NCBI GenBank assembly: GCA_964502465.1
Contig: CAZCWX010000266.1
Location: 1-18,552, forward strand
Source of the DNA: CAZCWX01 sp964502465
Lineage (GTDB): Bacteria > Desulfobacterota > Binatia > Bin18
Reading direction: 5' to 3'
Length of the DNA stretch: 18,552 nt
Below are positions 8,100 to 14,029 of this stretch, piece by piece. How positions within the stretch are numbered: the first letter of the stretch is position 1; each line of letters starts with the position of its first letter. The notes beneath the pieces are model-generated. The model saw only the letters and a program-made list of their open reading frames with translations. It was not told the origin of the DNA and searched no databases. The position numbers and the translations under genes are program-made.

Positions 8100-8222
8100 T
8101 GAGCGTAGCCGCGCCAGCGGCGAAGTCGAAGAGCGCGCTTGCATCAGGTGTCCTGGCCTTCGACTTCGCTCCCCATAGCCTGTCCTGAGCGTCCTTCGAC
8201 TCCGCTCCGCTACGCTCAGGAC
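8100..8222. repeat. Nested inverted-repeat (REP-like) element
   Basis: Three perfect inverted repeats are nested here. The outer arms are TGAGCGTAGC (8100-8109) and GCTACGCTCA (8209-8218). Within them, GCGAAGTCGAAG (8120-8131) pairs with CTTCGACTTCGC (8158-8169). GTCCTGAGCGT (8182-8192) pairs with ACGCTCAGGAC (8212-8222). The last competes with the outer pair, so alternative folds exist. The TTCGACT and CCTGAGCGT words are typical of dispersed repeats of uncultured bacteria. It lies 57 bases after the stop of the membrane-protein gene and could protect or terminate its mRNA. Confidence 0.7.
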
Positions 8223-8279
8223 GAACGGGAATGGTATCCACTGCCGGTGAGAAAGTGTATCAATCTTCTGTGTTTCGGG

Positions 8280-9059
8280 TTAGTATCCAGCATTCTCAGC
8301 CTTGACAAGGTTCACCTGGCGGAGCCCACGGATCACGCCGACGCCGATCAGCGTGCCGACGAGCGTGAGCGCGAGACGTTCGAGCGGGATCAGCGGGACG
8401 AGGATAACCCATACCTGAGCCGGCCAGCCGACGCGAAAATACTCGACTGTCGCGTTCACAACGTTGACTGCGTTGGTGGCAACGTATGTGATGATCGCCA
8501 ACCCGGCAACCAGTCTGGGTCCCCGGAGCCAGCGTACGGCCAGGCTGCGCAGCGGGGACACCCAGAGCAGGAGCGCAAGCCAGTTGGCCGCGGTGGTCAT
8601 CAAAGCGAGGGGAAGGGAGACATCGCGCGTGAGCGCTCGACCGATATAGGCAACATAAAATAAAGTGCAGATACCCCATGGAGCAACCCATCTGCCCCCT
8701 GGCTGGCATAGCGTGCCAGAGGCGAGAGGGCCGATGACCGCACAGCAGGCTGAGATCACGCCGCTGCCGGCCGTATATGGGGCGAGCCCTATGCCGATCA
8801 AACGGCCAACGAGGACCGTCACCGCGCCGGCGCCTGGTCCCAGTATGATTCCCACCAAGGCGAAGAGCGCCTCGCTCAGCGGAAAGGTCCCGCCGCCGGT
8901 CCCCAGGATCACCGAGAAGGGAATGAGAGAGAGCCCGGCAATCACCGCGGCAAGCATGGCGACATAGGCAACTGGGGCGCCGGCAATGACCGCCCGGCTC
9001 TGGGTGCGCACCTCGCGTCGCGGGCCGGTCGGGATCTTCGCATCGTTCTCTGTTGTCAT
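8280..9059 (-). CDS. Multi-pass membrane protein, possibly ECF transporter S component
   Basis: This 259-aa protein has a short hydrophilic N-terminus (about 25 residues) and then about seven hydrophobic segments, so it is an inner-membrane protein. The stretch GTFPLSEALFALVGIILGPG followed by GAGAVTVLVGRLIGIGL resembles the substrate-binding S subunits of energy-coupling-factor transporters, and the first membrane segment has an AMLAA (AxxxA-like) motif. No EcfA or EcfT gene is in the window, which would fit a group II system with a shared energising module (family knowledge). It starts 75 bases after the MFS gene on the same strand, so co-transcription is likely. ATG 9059 has only a weak GAGGGTGAG site. 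The family call is tentative; the membrane call is firm. Confidence 0.6.
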   Translation of the reverse strand: MTTENDAKIPTGPRREVRTQSRAVIAGAPVAYVAMLAAVIAGLSLIPFSVILGTGGGTFPLSEALFALVGIILGPGAGAVTVLVGRLIGIGLAPYTAGSGVISACCAVIGPLASGTLCQPGGRWVAPWGICTLFYVAYIGRALTRDVSLPLALMTTAANWLALLLWVSPLRSLAVRWLRGPRLVAGLAIITYVATNAVNVVNATVEYFRVGWPAQVWVILVPLIPLERLALTLVGTLIGVGVIRGLRQVNLVKAENAGY

Positions 9060-9134
9060 TGCTCACCCTCAGAGGCTTCCCCTCCTTTTGACTCGTTGAG
9101 ACAGAGGGCACCGCAGCTCTTGCACGCTATTGTC

Positions 9135-10421
9135 TTAATCGAAGAGTTTTTCCCCGGTAGCAAACAAGTTCCAGACCACGGTACCGATCAGCATGATGAC
9201 GATGGCGACGTAGAAGACCATATTCCAGTTGCCGGTGAACTGCACAATGAAACCGGTAATAACCGGAGCCAAGATGCCAGGGACCGTAGCCACCGTATTG
9301 GTGATGCCGACCAGTACCCCGGCATATTTCGGTCCAATATCCAGATGATTGGTCCCCATCCCCGAAGCAAAGCAGGACAACGCACCGAGTCCCAAGGTAA
9401 TGCAGAGCACGGTGAGCCAGGAAGAATCACTCTGGGTGAGCATATATAAAAATGCCCCAGCCCCGAGAAAAGCAATAGTCTGGAAAAGTTTTCTGACCAC
9501 CGTAATGCTGGCGCCGCGTCTGATCATGCCATCAGCCAGCCAGGCGGCGCTGTTGCCGATGAACATCATGGCAATATACGGGAACATCGCGTAGATCCCC
9601 ATTTCCTGCAGAGAAAACCCTCGCACTTGCACCAGGTATACCGGCAGCCAGGTGAGAAAAACGTACCAGGTCCAGTTCGTGCAGAAGTGCGCACAGATTA
9701 ATGCCCAAAAGGCTTTTTCTCGAAAGAAACGCTGCCAGGGAATAGCCTGTGCCTGTTGAGTGGACGATTGCCCTTGCAAAATATGCTGGAGTTCTGCTGG
9801 AGAGACGCGAGGATGATCTTCCGGCTTGTTGGTGACGAACACATGCCAGGCTCCCCACCAGAACAGGCCGACCACCCCAAAGAGATAAAAGACCCATGGC
9901 CACCCCAGGCTTGTCATAATCCACACCGCAAGAGGAAACGCGATGATCAGCCCAACGTACATACCCGTCGCGATAAACGCCATGACTCGCGACCGCTCGC
10001 TGGCGGGAATCCAACGTGCGGTGGTGCTGTAGAGCGCGGGTGGACTCAGCCCTTCACCTAACCCTAAAGAGATCCGCACAGTCAGCATGGCTGGAAGGGT
10101 GCGAGCGAATGGGGTCAACATGGTGATCACCGACCACCACACCACAGCTGCACCTAGTAACCCTTTGGTTCCGAAGCGGTCAGCGAGCCAACCGCCGGGA
10201 ATTTGTGTGAGAAAATAGCCAAGAAAAAAAGCGGACAACACGGTGCCCATCATGGCCGGATCCCACCCCAGCTCTTGCATGAGCACCGGAGCCACGACCG
10301 AGATGTTCACCCGGTCCATGTACAAGATGACCACGCTAAAAAACAATAGAGAGACGACGTTGAACCTGTGAGGCCAACGCTGAACCTGGACTGCAACCGC
10401 CGCATCTGACTGCACAGCCAT
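9135..10421 (-). CDS. MFS transporter, anion:cation symporter (ACS) type
   Basis: A 428-aa inner-membrane permease with about 12 hydrophobic segments and a hydrophilic central loop near residues 197-230. Features of the ACS branch of the major facilitator superfamily are present: YMDRVNISVVAP in the first segment (34-45), GGWLADRFGTKG (motif A) in loop 2-3 (76-87), and GLGEGLSPPALYS in helix 4. ACS members carry organic anions such as phthalate, hexuronates, glucarate or allantoate, which fits a role next to amidohydrolases, but the substrate cannot be named. ATG 10421 is preceded by AAGGAGG (complement at 10427-10433). It is divergent from the catabolic genes starting at 10646 and shares the control region with them. 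The protein looks intact and full length. Confidence 0.88.
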   Translation of the reverse strand: MAVQSDAAVAVQVQRWPHRFNVVSLLFFSVVILYMDRVNISVVAPVLMQELGWDPAMMGTVLSAFFLGYFLTQIPGGWLADRFGTKGLLGAAVVWWSVITMLTPFARTLPAMLTVRISLGLGEGLSPPALYSTTARWIPASERSRVMAFIATGMYVGLIIAFPLAVWIMTSLGWPWVFYLFGVVGLFWWGAWHVFVTNKPEDHPRVSPAELQHILQGQSSTQQAQAIPWQRFFREKAFWALICAHFCTNWTWYVFLTWLPVYLVQVRGFSLQEMGIYAMFPYIAMMFIGNSAAWLADGMIRRGASITVVRKLFQTIAFLGAGAFLYMLTQSDSSWLTVLCITLGLGALSCFASGMGTNHLDIGPKYAGVLVGITNTVATVPGILAPVITGFIVQFTGNWNMVFYVAIVIMLIGTVVWNLFATGEKLFD

Positions 10422-10440
10422 GGGTGCCTCCTTGCCAGAG

Positions 10441-10502
10441 AGCCTTCAGCAATCGGCTGTCAGCGTTCAGCCCGGAAGGATAAACGCTGAGTGCTGAAGG
10501 CT
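10441..10502. repeat. Hairpin-forming CAG/CTG-type intergenic repeat
   Basis: AGCCTTCAGCA (10441-10451) is the exact inverse complement of TGCTGAAGGCT (10492-10502), and CAGCGTT (10461-10467) of AACGCTG (10483-10489). An internal bulge separates the two stems. The words CTGTCAGC and CTGAGTGCTG recur in the spacers at 11273-11370, 13893-13998 and 15777-15803. It lies in the 5' leader of the MFS gene. Confidence 0.65.
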
Positions 10503-10534
10503 GAGCATCCCTCCTAGTCCCTTTCCCTACCTGA

Positions 10535-10580
10535 TGTCAATAATTTTCGTTTGACAAACGCGGCGATCCTGCCGTACTGT
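10535..10580. promoter_or_regulatory. Candidate divergent promoter region with palindromic operator over the -35
   Basis: The plus strand has a consensus TTGACA at 10551-10556, followed after 18 bases by TACTGT (3 of 6 matches to TATAAT), upstream of the gene at 10646. The TTGACA sits in the centre of CGTTTGACAAACG (10548-10560), a perfect 6+1+6 palindrome, so a repressor bound here would block the -35. On the minus strand another TTGACA lies at 10540-10535 toward the MFS gene, but its -10 is poor. The arrangement suggests joint regulation of transporter and catabolic genes. No regulator of the usual type (GntR, TetR, LysR) is adjacent. Confidence 0.45.
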
Positions 10581-10645
10581 GCTTTCCATACTGAGACCGG
10601 TTCTCTCCGTTTCTGGATTGTTACTGAAAAAAAGGAGGACGTGTT

Positions 10646-11269
10646 ATGGCGACGGTCACACTCCCAAAAGGCAAGACTGCCATTTTGGTGATGGACTGCC
10701 AGAACGATATCGTTCACGAACAGGGAAAAGTAGGAGGCAGTCTGACTGGGGGCGCTATGCCCAAGCTGATTAAAGAGAAAAATCTGCTCGGAACGATCAA
10801 CAAACTGGTGGTGGCAGGCAGGGCTGCCAAAGTCCCGATCATTCACGTACGACATGCCTATCGACCGGATTATGCTGATCTGCCTGGCAACGTGCGCATC
10901 TTTCACGGCATGAAGCAAATGCAGGCGTTGCAAGACGGCACCTGGGGTGCGGAAATCCATGCTGACCTGAAACCTGAATCAGCAGATTTCGTCATGACCA
11001 AAACACGGGTGAGTGCGTTCTACGCCAGTCCTCTCGAAGGCATCCTCCAGGCCCAAGGGGTGACGCATTTGGTGCTGACCGGGGTTGCGACCGATGGGGT
11101 GGTCGAAGGGACTGCACGTGATGGAGCAGACCGGGGCTACGCCATCGTTATTCCTGAAGACTGCTGCGTTGGGACCACAGAAGAGGCGCATCGAGTGATT
11201 CTGGGTGGCATCCTGTCTTTTCTGACGACGGTATGCAAAGCCGATGAGGTGATACAGGCGCTTGCGTGA
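10646..11269 (+). CDS. Isochorismatase-fold (cysteine hydrolase-like) enzyme lacking the Cys nucleophile
   Basis: A 207-aa cytoplasmic enzyme of the isochorismatase superfamily. The catalytic Asp is D17 in VMDCQND and the Lys is K119 in FVMTKTRVSAF. The nucleophile motif, usually GVATxxCVxxT, reads GVATDGVVEGT, so V152 (GTG codon) stands where cysteine is expected. Cys-type members hydrolyse amides such as N-carbamoylsarcosine or nicotinamide. Cys-free members such as PhzD and EntB hydrolyse isochorismate by general acid chemistry. The protein may therefore be a non-thiol hydrolase or have lost activity. ATG 10646 is chosen from AAAGGAGG at 10631-10638. It is the first gene of the plus-strand cluster behind the divergent promoter; 124 bases with a repeat separate it from the CoA-transferase gene. 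Confidence 0.85.
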   Translation: MATVTLPKGKTAILVMDCQNDIVHEQGKVGGSLTGGAMPKLIKEKNLLGTINKLVVAGRAAKVPIIHVRHAYRPDYADLPGNVRIFHGMKQMQALQDGTWGAEIHADLKPESADFVMTKTRVSAFYASPLEGILQAQGVTHLVLTGVATDGVVEGTARDGADRGYAIVIPEDCCVGTTEEAHRVILGGILSFLTTVCKADEVIQALA

Positions 11270-11272
11270 GGA

Positions 11273-11370
11273 GTCAGCTGTCAGTTGATATAAGCTATCA
11301 GCTGTCAGCAAGAATAAAGAAGCTCGGCCTTGCTTTTTTTTGTTCTGCTGATCGCTCACCGCTGAGTGCT
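11273..11370 (+). repeat. ~100-bp intergenic repeat, copy A
   Basis: It starts GTCAGCTGTCAGTTGATA and ends in GCTGATCGCT...GCTGAGTGCT. It aligns along its whole length with the reverse complement of 13893-13998, differing by scattered substitutions and a 7-base CTGTCAG duplication. It fills nearly all the spacer between the genes ending at 11269 and starting at 11394. Read in this direction, its centre contains a terminator-like hairpin with a T run. Confidence 0.8.
11316..11341 (+). terminator. Terminator-like hairpin with T8 run inside repeat copy A
   Basis: AAAGAAGC (11316-11323) can pair with GCTTTTTT (from 11332, one G-T pair) around an eight-base loop, ending in eight T (11334-11341). 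The stem is short and mostly A-T, so termination would be partial at best. If active it would lower expression of the genes from 11394 on relative to the isochorismatase-fold gene. Confidence 0.35.
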
Positions 11371-11393
11371 TTTTCCCGATAAGGAACACATTG

Positions 11394-12587
11394 ATGAGTA
11401 GTGCACTAAACGGCGTCCGTGTGATTGACCTCACCAATAATCAGGCTGGCCCCTCATGCGGTCAGATGTTGGCCTGGTTAGGAGCGGATGTCATCAAGGT
11501 TGAGGAACCAGGCAAAGGGGATATCGCCCGTACCAGCCTGAGCGACCAGCCTGGTTGCGACAGCCTGTTCTTTTTGACCTTTAACGCCAACAAACGCAGC
11601 CTCACCCTCAACCTGAAGAGTGAGCAGGGAAAAACAATCTTCCGGAAACTTATCGAGACGGCCGATGTCCTGCTGGAGAATTTTGGCCCTGGTGTCCTGG
11701 ACCGGCTCGGCTTCAGCTATGAAACGCTCAAGGGGCTCAATCCGCGGCTGGTGTATGCCAGCATCAAAGGGTTTGGCACCTATGGGCCGCACAGCGAATA
11801 TAAGAGCTATGAGCCGATTGCTCAGGCGATGGGTGGCGCGATGAGCGTGACCGGCTTTCCTGATAGTCCGCCGACATTTACCTGGGCATGTATTGGCGAT
11901 TCGGGTACGGGAATGCATTGCACCATTGGCATTCTCGCCGCGCTCATGCAACGTCATGCGACTGGCGAGGGGCAGCACGTTGAGGTGTCGATGCAAGATG
12001 CCGTCGTCAACCTGGTGCGGGTGAGTTTGCGCGACCATCAGCGCTTCGGCAAGCCAGTAGAACGCACCGGCAATCAACTGGGGCCAGCGGTGCCAGGCAC
12101 AACGTACCGCTGTCATCCTGGCGGACCGAACGACTACGTTTTTCTCTTTGCCCAGCAGCAGATGTGGCATCCACTGCTGCGCGCCATTGGCCGTGCGGAT
12201 CTGATCGGGGACGCTCGCTATGACACCGCCAATGCTCGCGTGCAGCGGCGAGAAGAAGTCAACGCGCTGATCGAGGAATGGACCTCGCAACGGCCTAAAC
12301 ATGAAGTGATGAAAATTTTGGCGGAAGCTGGGGTACCGTGTGGAGCCTGTCAGGACACCGGGGAAGTCCTCAACGATCCACACCTGCAGGCGCGCGAGAT
12401 GATTGTGGAAGTCGAGCATCCGGTGCGTGGTCCCTACCTGACGGCAGGAAACCCGATCAAACTCTCGGCCTCTCGGGTCGCCATTGCCACGGCTCCGCTC
12501 TTGGGCCAGCATAATGGGGAAATTCTCACCGAACTGGGCTACCGCACAGCGGAGATTGTCGCTCTACAGGAGAAAGGAGTGATATAG
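11394..12587 (+). CDS. CaiB/BaiF (class III) CoA-transferase, formyl-CoA-transferase-like
   Basis: A 397-aa CoA-transferase moving CoA between carboxylic acids through an aspartyl-CoA anhydride. It resembles Frc (formyl-CoA:oxalate CoA-transferase) closely. Q17 in NNQAGPSCGQMLAWLGADVI, Y139 in YKSYE and the catalytic D169 in IGDSGTGMH sit at the same positions as I recall for Frc, and the C-terminus (VEHPVRGPYLTAGNPIKLSA, APLLGQHN) matches too. Differences: it is about 30 residues shorter, the GGGGQP active-site loop is replaced by a GNQLGPAVPG segment, and R38 is E38. Oxalyl-CoA decarboxylase, the usual partner of Frc, is absent from the window, so another acid is the likely substrate. ATG 11394 has AAGGAA upstream; the TTG just before it is not needed. 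It is the second gene of the cluster. Confidence 0.88.
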   Translation: MSSALNGVRVIDLTNNQAGPSCGQMLAWLGADVIKVEEPGKGDIARTSLSDQPGCDSLFFLTFNANKRSLTLNLKSEQGKTIFRKLIETADVLLENFGPGVLDRLGFSYETLKGLNPRLVYASIKGFGTYGPHSEYKSYEPIAQAMGGAMSVTGFPDSPPTFTWACIGDSGTGMHCTIGILAALMQRHATGEGQHVEVSMQDAVVNLVRVSLRDHQRFGKPVERTGNQLGPAVPGTTYRCHPGGPNDYVFLFAQQQMWHPLLRAIGRADLIGDARYDTANARVQRREEVNALIEEWTSQRPKHEVMKILAEAGVPCGACQDTGEVLNDPHLQAREMIVEVEHPVRGPYLTAGNPIKLSASRVAIATAPLLGQHNGEILTELGYRTAEIVALQEKGVI

Positions 12588-12630
12588 AGTAGCAGCTCAC
12601 CGCAATGAAGCTGAAGGATGCTGTGTCGAT

Positions 12631-12728
12631 CCCCCTCTCTCTCACTCTCTCCCGCCAGGGTAGAGAGGATTGAAGAAGACCGCGGGTTTTTCCCTCTCCC
12701 CTCGTGGGAGAGGGCTAGGGAGAGGGGG
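12631..12728. repeat. CCCTCTCCC/GGGAGAGGG structured intergenic repeat
   Basis: An inner hairpin of CCCTCTCCC (12692-12700) with GGGAGAGGG (12706-12714) and a five-base loop is enclosed by CCCCCTCTC (12631-12639) and GAGAGGGGG (12720-12728). Elements with this CTCTCCC core are widespread between genes in many proteobacterial and uncultured genomes (from memory). It fills the 187-bp spacer between the CoA-transferase and first amidohydrolase genes. An artificial upstream extension of the next gene would translate it, which argues for starting that gene at 12775. The first part of the spacer (12588-12630) shows only faint resemblance to the CAG/CTG repeat. Confidence 0.75.
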
Positions 12729-12774
12729 CCTATGTATAGATAACCCAAACCAACCCCATAAAGGAGGGTATGTT

Positions 12775-13887
12775 ATGGCAACGTATGGTATTATTTCGGC
12801 GGACTCTCACTTTGTTGAACCGCCTAGTATGTGGGCGGAGCGGCTCGATAAAAAGTTCCGCGACCGGGCACCACACACTGTGCGGGGGCTCAACGGCAAA
12901 GACGGGGAGTTTTTCGTCTGTGAGAACATTAACCCCTTCCCGGTGGCCGCATTCTTTGGCGCCGGGGTGCCGTCCGAGGGACTGCCCGAGCATAACAAGA
13001 AGGGCATGGAAAACGCCCCGGCCAGCGTGTGGGACCCGGCGGCGCGCCTGAAAGACCAGGACCGCGACAGTGTCATTGCTGAAGTGATCTACACCTCGAT
13101 GGGCATGCCGCTGTACATGCTCGACGATGCGGATCTGCGCGCTGCCTGCTTCCGTGCCTACAATGACTGGGCGATCGAGTATTGCAGCCACAATCCCAAA
13201 CGGCTGCTGCCTTTGGGACTCCTGACCCTAGAAGATATTCCTGCGGCTGTCCAAGAACTGGAGCGTGTGGCCAAGAAAGGCATGCGCGGAGCCATGATTT
13301 GGGCAGAGGCTCCGAGTGACAAGCCGTACAACCAGACAGACTATGATCCGTTCTGGGCCGCAGCCCAGGAACACAATTTCCCGCTCTCCCTGCACGTCCT
13401 CACCGGACGCAAAGGAACCGGCATCGACTTCTTCAGTGGCAACCTGGCGCTCCAGGCCACCACGCTCCATCACGACGTGGAACGCTCGCTGGCCGTGTTT
13501 GTCCTGGGTGGGGTGCTGGAACGGTTCCCCAAGCTGACAATCATCTCGGCTGAGAACGATGTCGCCTGGATGCCATACTTTATGTGGCGCATGGACATGA
13601 TCCACGGCCGTCTGGGCGCGCTGGCTGGCACAAAGCTGGCCATGAAACCCAGTGAGTACATCAAACGCCAGGTATACGCCACTTTCATCAACGAGCCCGT
13701 GTTCCTCAAGACGCTCGACATCTACGGCCCGGACAACGCCATGTGGTCGTCAGACTATCCCCACACTGCGGCGACCTGGCCGCGCTCACAAGAGTTCATC
13801 AACAACACATTCAGCGAACTCCCGGCAAGTGATCGGCGCAAGATCGTGCACGACACCGCCGCAAAGGTGTACCGGATCGATGTCTAA
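12775..13887 (+). CDS. Amidohydrolase family 2 (ACMSD/LigW-type) hydrolase or decarboxylase
   Basis: A 370-aa TIM-barrel metal enzyme of the Amidohydro_2 (PF04909) family. The first-strand motif is SADSHFVEP (D10, H12), in place of the HxH of ACMSD. Further probable ligands are H207 in PLSLHVLTG and D327 in MWSSDYPH, with SAENDVAW (258-265) and ATWPRS also conserved. Known relatives decarboxylate aromatic acids without oxygen (ACMSD, LigW, gamma-resorcylate decarboxylase), or hydrolyse C-C or ester bonds. The reaction here is not evident. ATG 12775 follows AAGGAGGG at 12761-12768; an in-frame upstream ATG at 12670 would translate the CTCTCCC repeat and was rejected. It is paralogous to the gene at 15886 (shared FGGVLERFP-like and RQVYATFI motifs, by eye somewhat under half the residues identical). 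It is the third cluster gene. Confidence 0.88.
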   Translation: MATYGIISADSHFVEPPSMWAERLDKKFRDRAPHTVRGLNGKDGEFFVCENINPFPVAAFFGAGVPSEGLPEHNKKGMENAPASVWDPAARLKDQDRDSVIAEVIYTSMGMPLYMLDDADLRAACFRAYNDWAIEYCSHNPKRLLPLGLLTLEDIPAAVQELERVAKKGMRGAMIWAEAPSDKPYNQTDYDPFWAAAQEHNFPLSLHVLTGRKGTGIDFFSGNLALQATTLHHDVERSLAVFVLGGVLERFPKLTIISAENDVAWMPYFMWRMDMIHGRLGALAGTKLAMKPSEYIKRQVYATFINEPVFLKTLDIYGPDNAMWSSDYPHTAATWPRSQEFINNTFSELPASDRRKIVHDTAAKVYRIDV

Positions 13888-13892
13888 GCGTT

Positions 13893-13998
13893 CGGCAATC
13901 AGCAGTCAGCGATCAGCAGAACGAGGAAAAGCAGTGCCGAGCTTCTTCATTCTTGCTGACAGCTGACAGCTGATTGCTTATATCAACTGAAAGCTGAC
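13893..13998 (-). repeat. ~100-bp intergenic repeat, copy B (inverted relative to copy A)
   Basis: Its reverse complement starts GTCAGCTTTCAGTTGATATA and runs through GAAGAAGCTCGGC to GTTCTGCTGATCGCTGACTG, matching 11273-11370. It carries one extra CTGTCAG unit. It fills the spacer between the genes ending at 13887 and starting at 14030. Copies A and B are therefore inverted repeats flanking the CoA-transferase and first amidohydrolase genes. Confidence 0.8.
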
Positions 13999-14029
13999 GA
14001 CTGATAGTTTATTTCAAAAGGAGGGTCCA

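Larger units (their letters stand above)
7863..8279. other. Gene-free, repeat-rich 3' region of the minus-strand unit
   Basis: This 417-bp stretch has no convincing gene. Besides the terminator (7958-7977) and the nested palindromes (8100-8222), it holds TAGCGC/GCGCTA arms at 7899-7904 and 7912-7917. The part from 7978 to 8099 shows no clear signal: a weak CTGTT/AACAG pairing and a TTCGATT tract do not make a tRNA or a recognised RNA family. Confidence 0.5.

Noticed and set aside
8296..9111. 271-aa minus-strand frame overlapping the membrane protein
   Set aside because: Arginine/proline-rich shadow of the GC-rich membrane-protein gene in another frame; no family features.
11478..12512. 344-aa minus-strand frame opposite the CoA-transferase
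   Set aside because: Antisense shadow of a convincingly identified enzyme; no recognisable protein motifs.
11394..12587. Naming the CoA-transferase frc
   Set aside because: The catalytic residues match, but the glycine loop and R38 are missing and no oxc neighbour is present, so the specific function is unsupported.
12670..12774. 35-codon N-terminal extension of the first amidohydrolase
   Set aside because: It translates the CTCTCCC hairpin repeat and has no ribosome site, while ATG 12775 has a strong AAGGAGGG and gives the same N-terminus as the paralogue.
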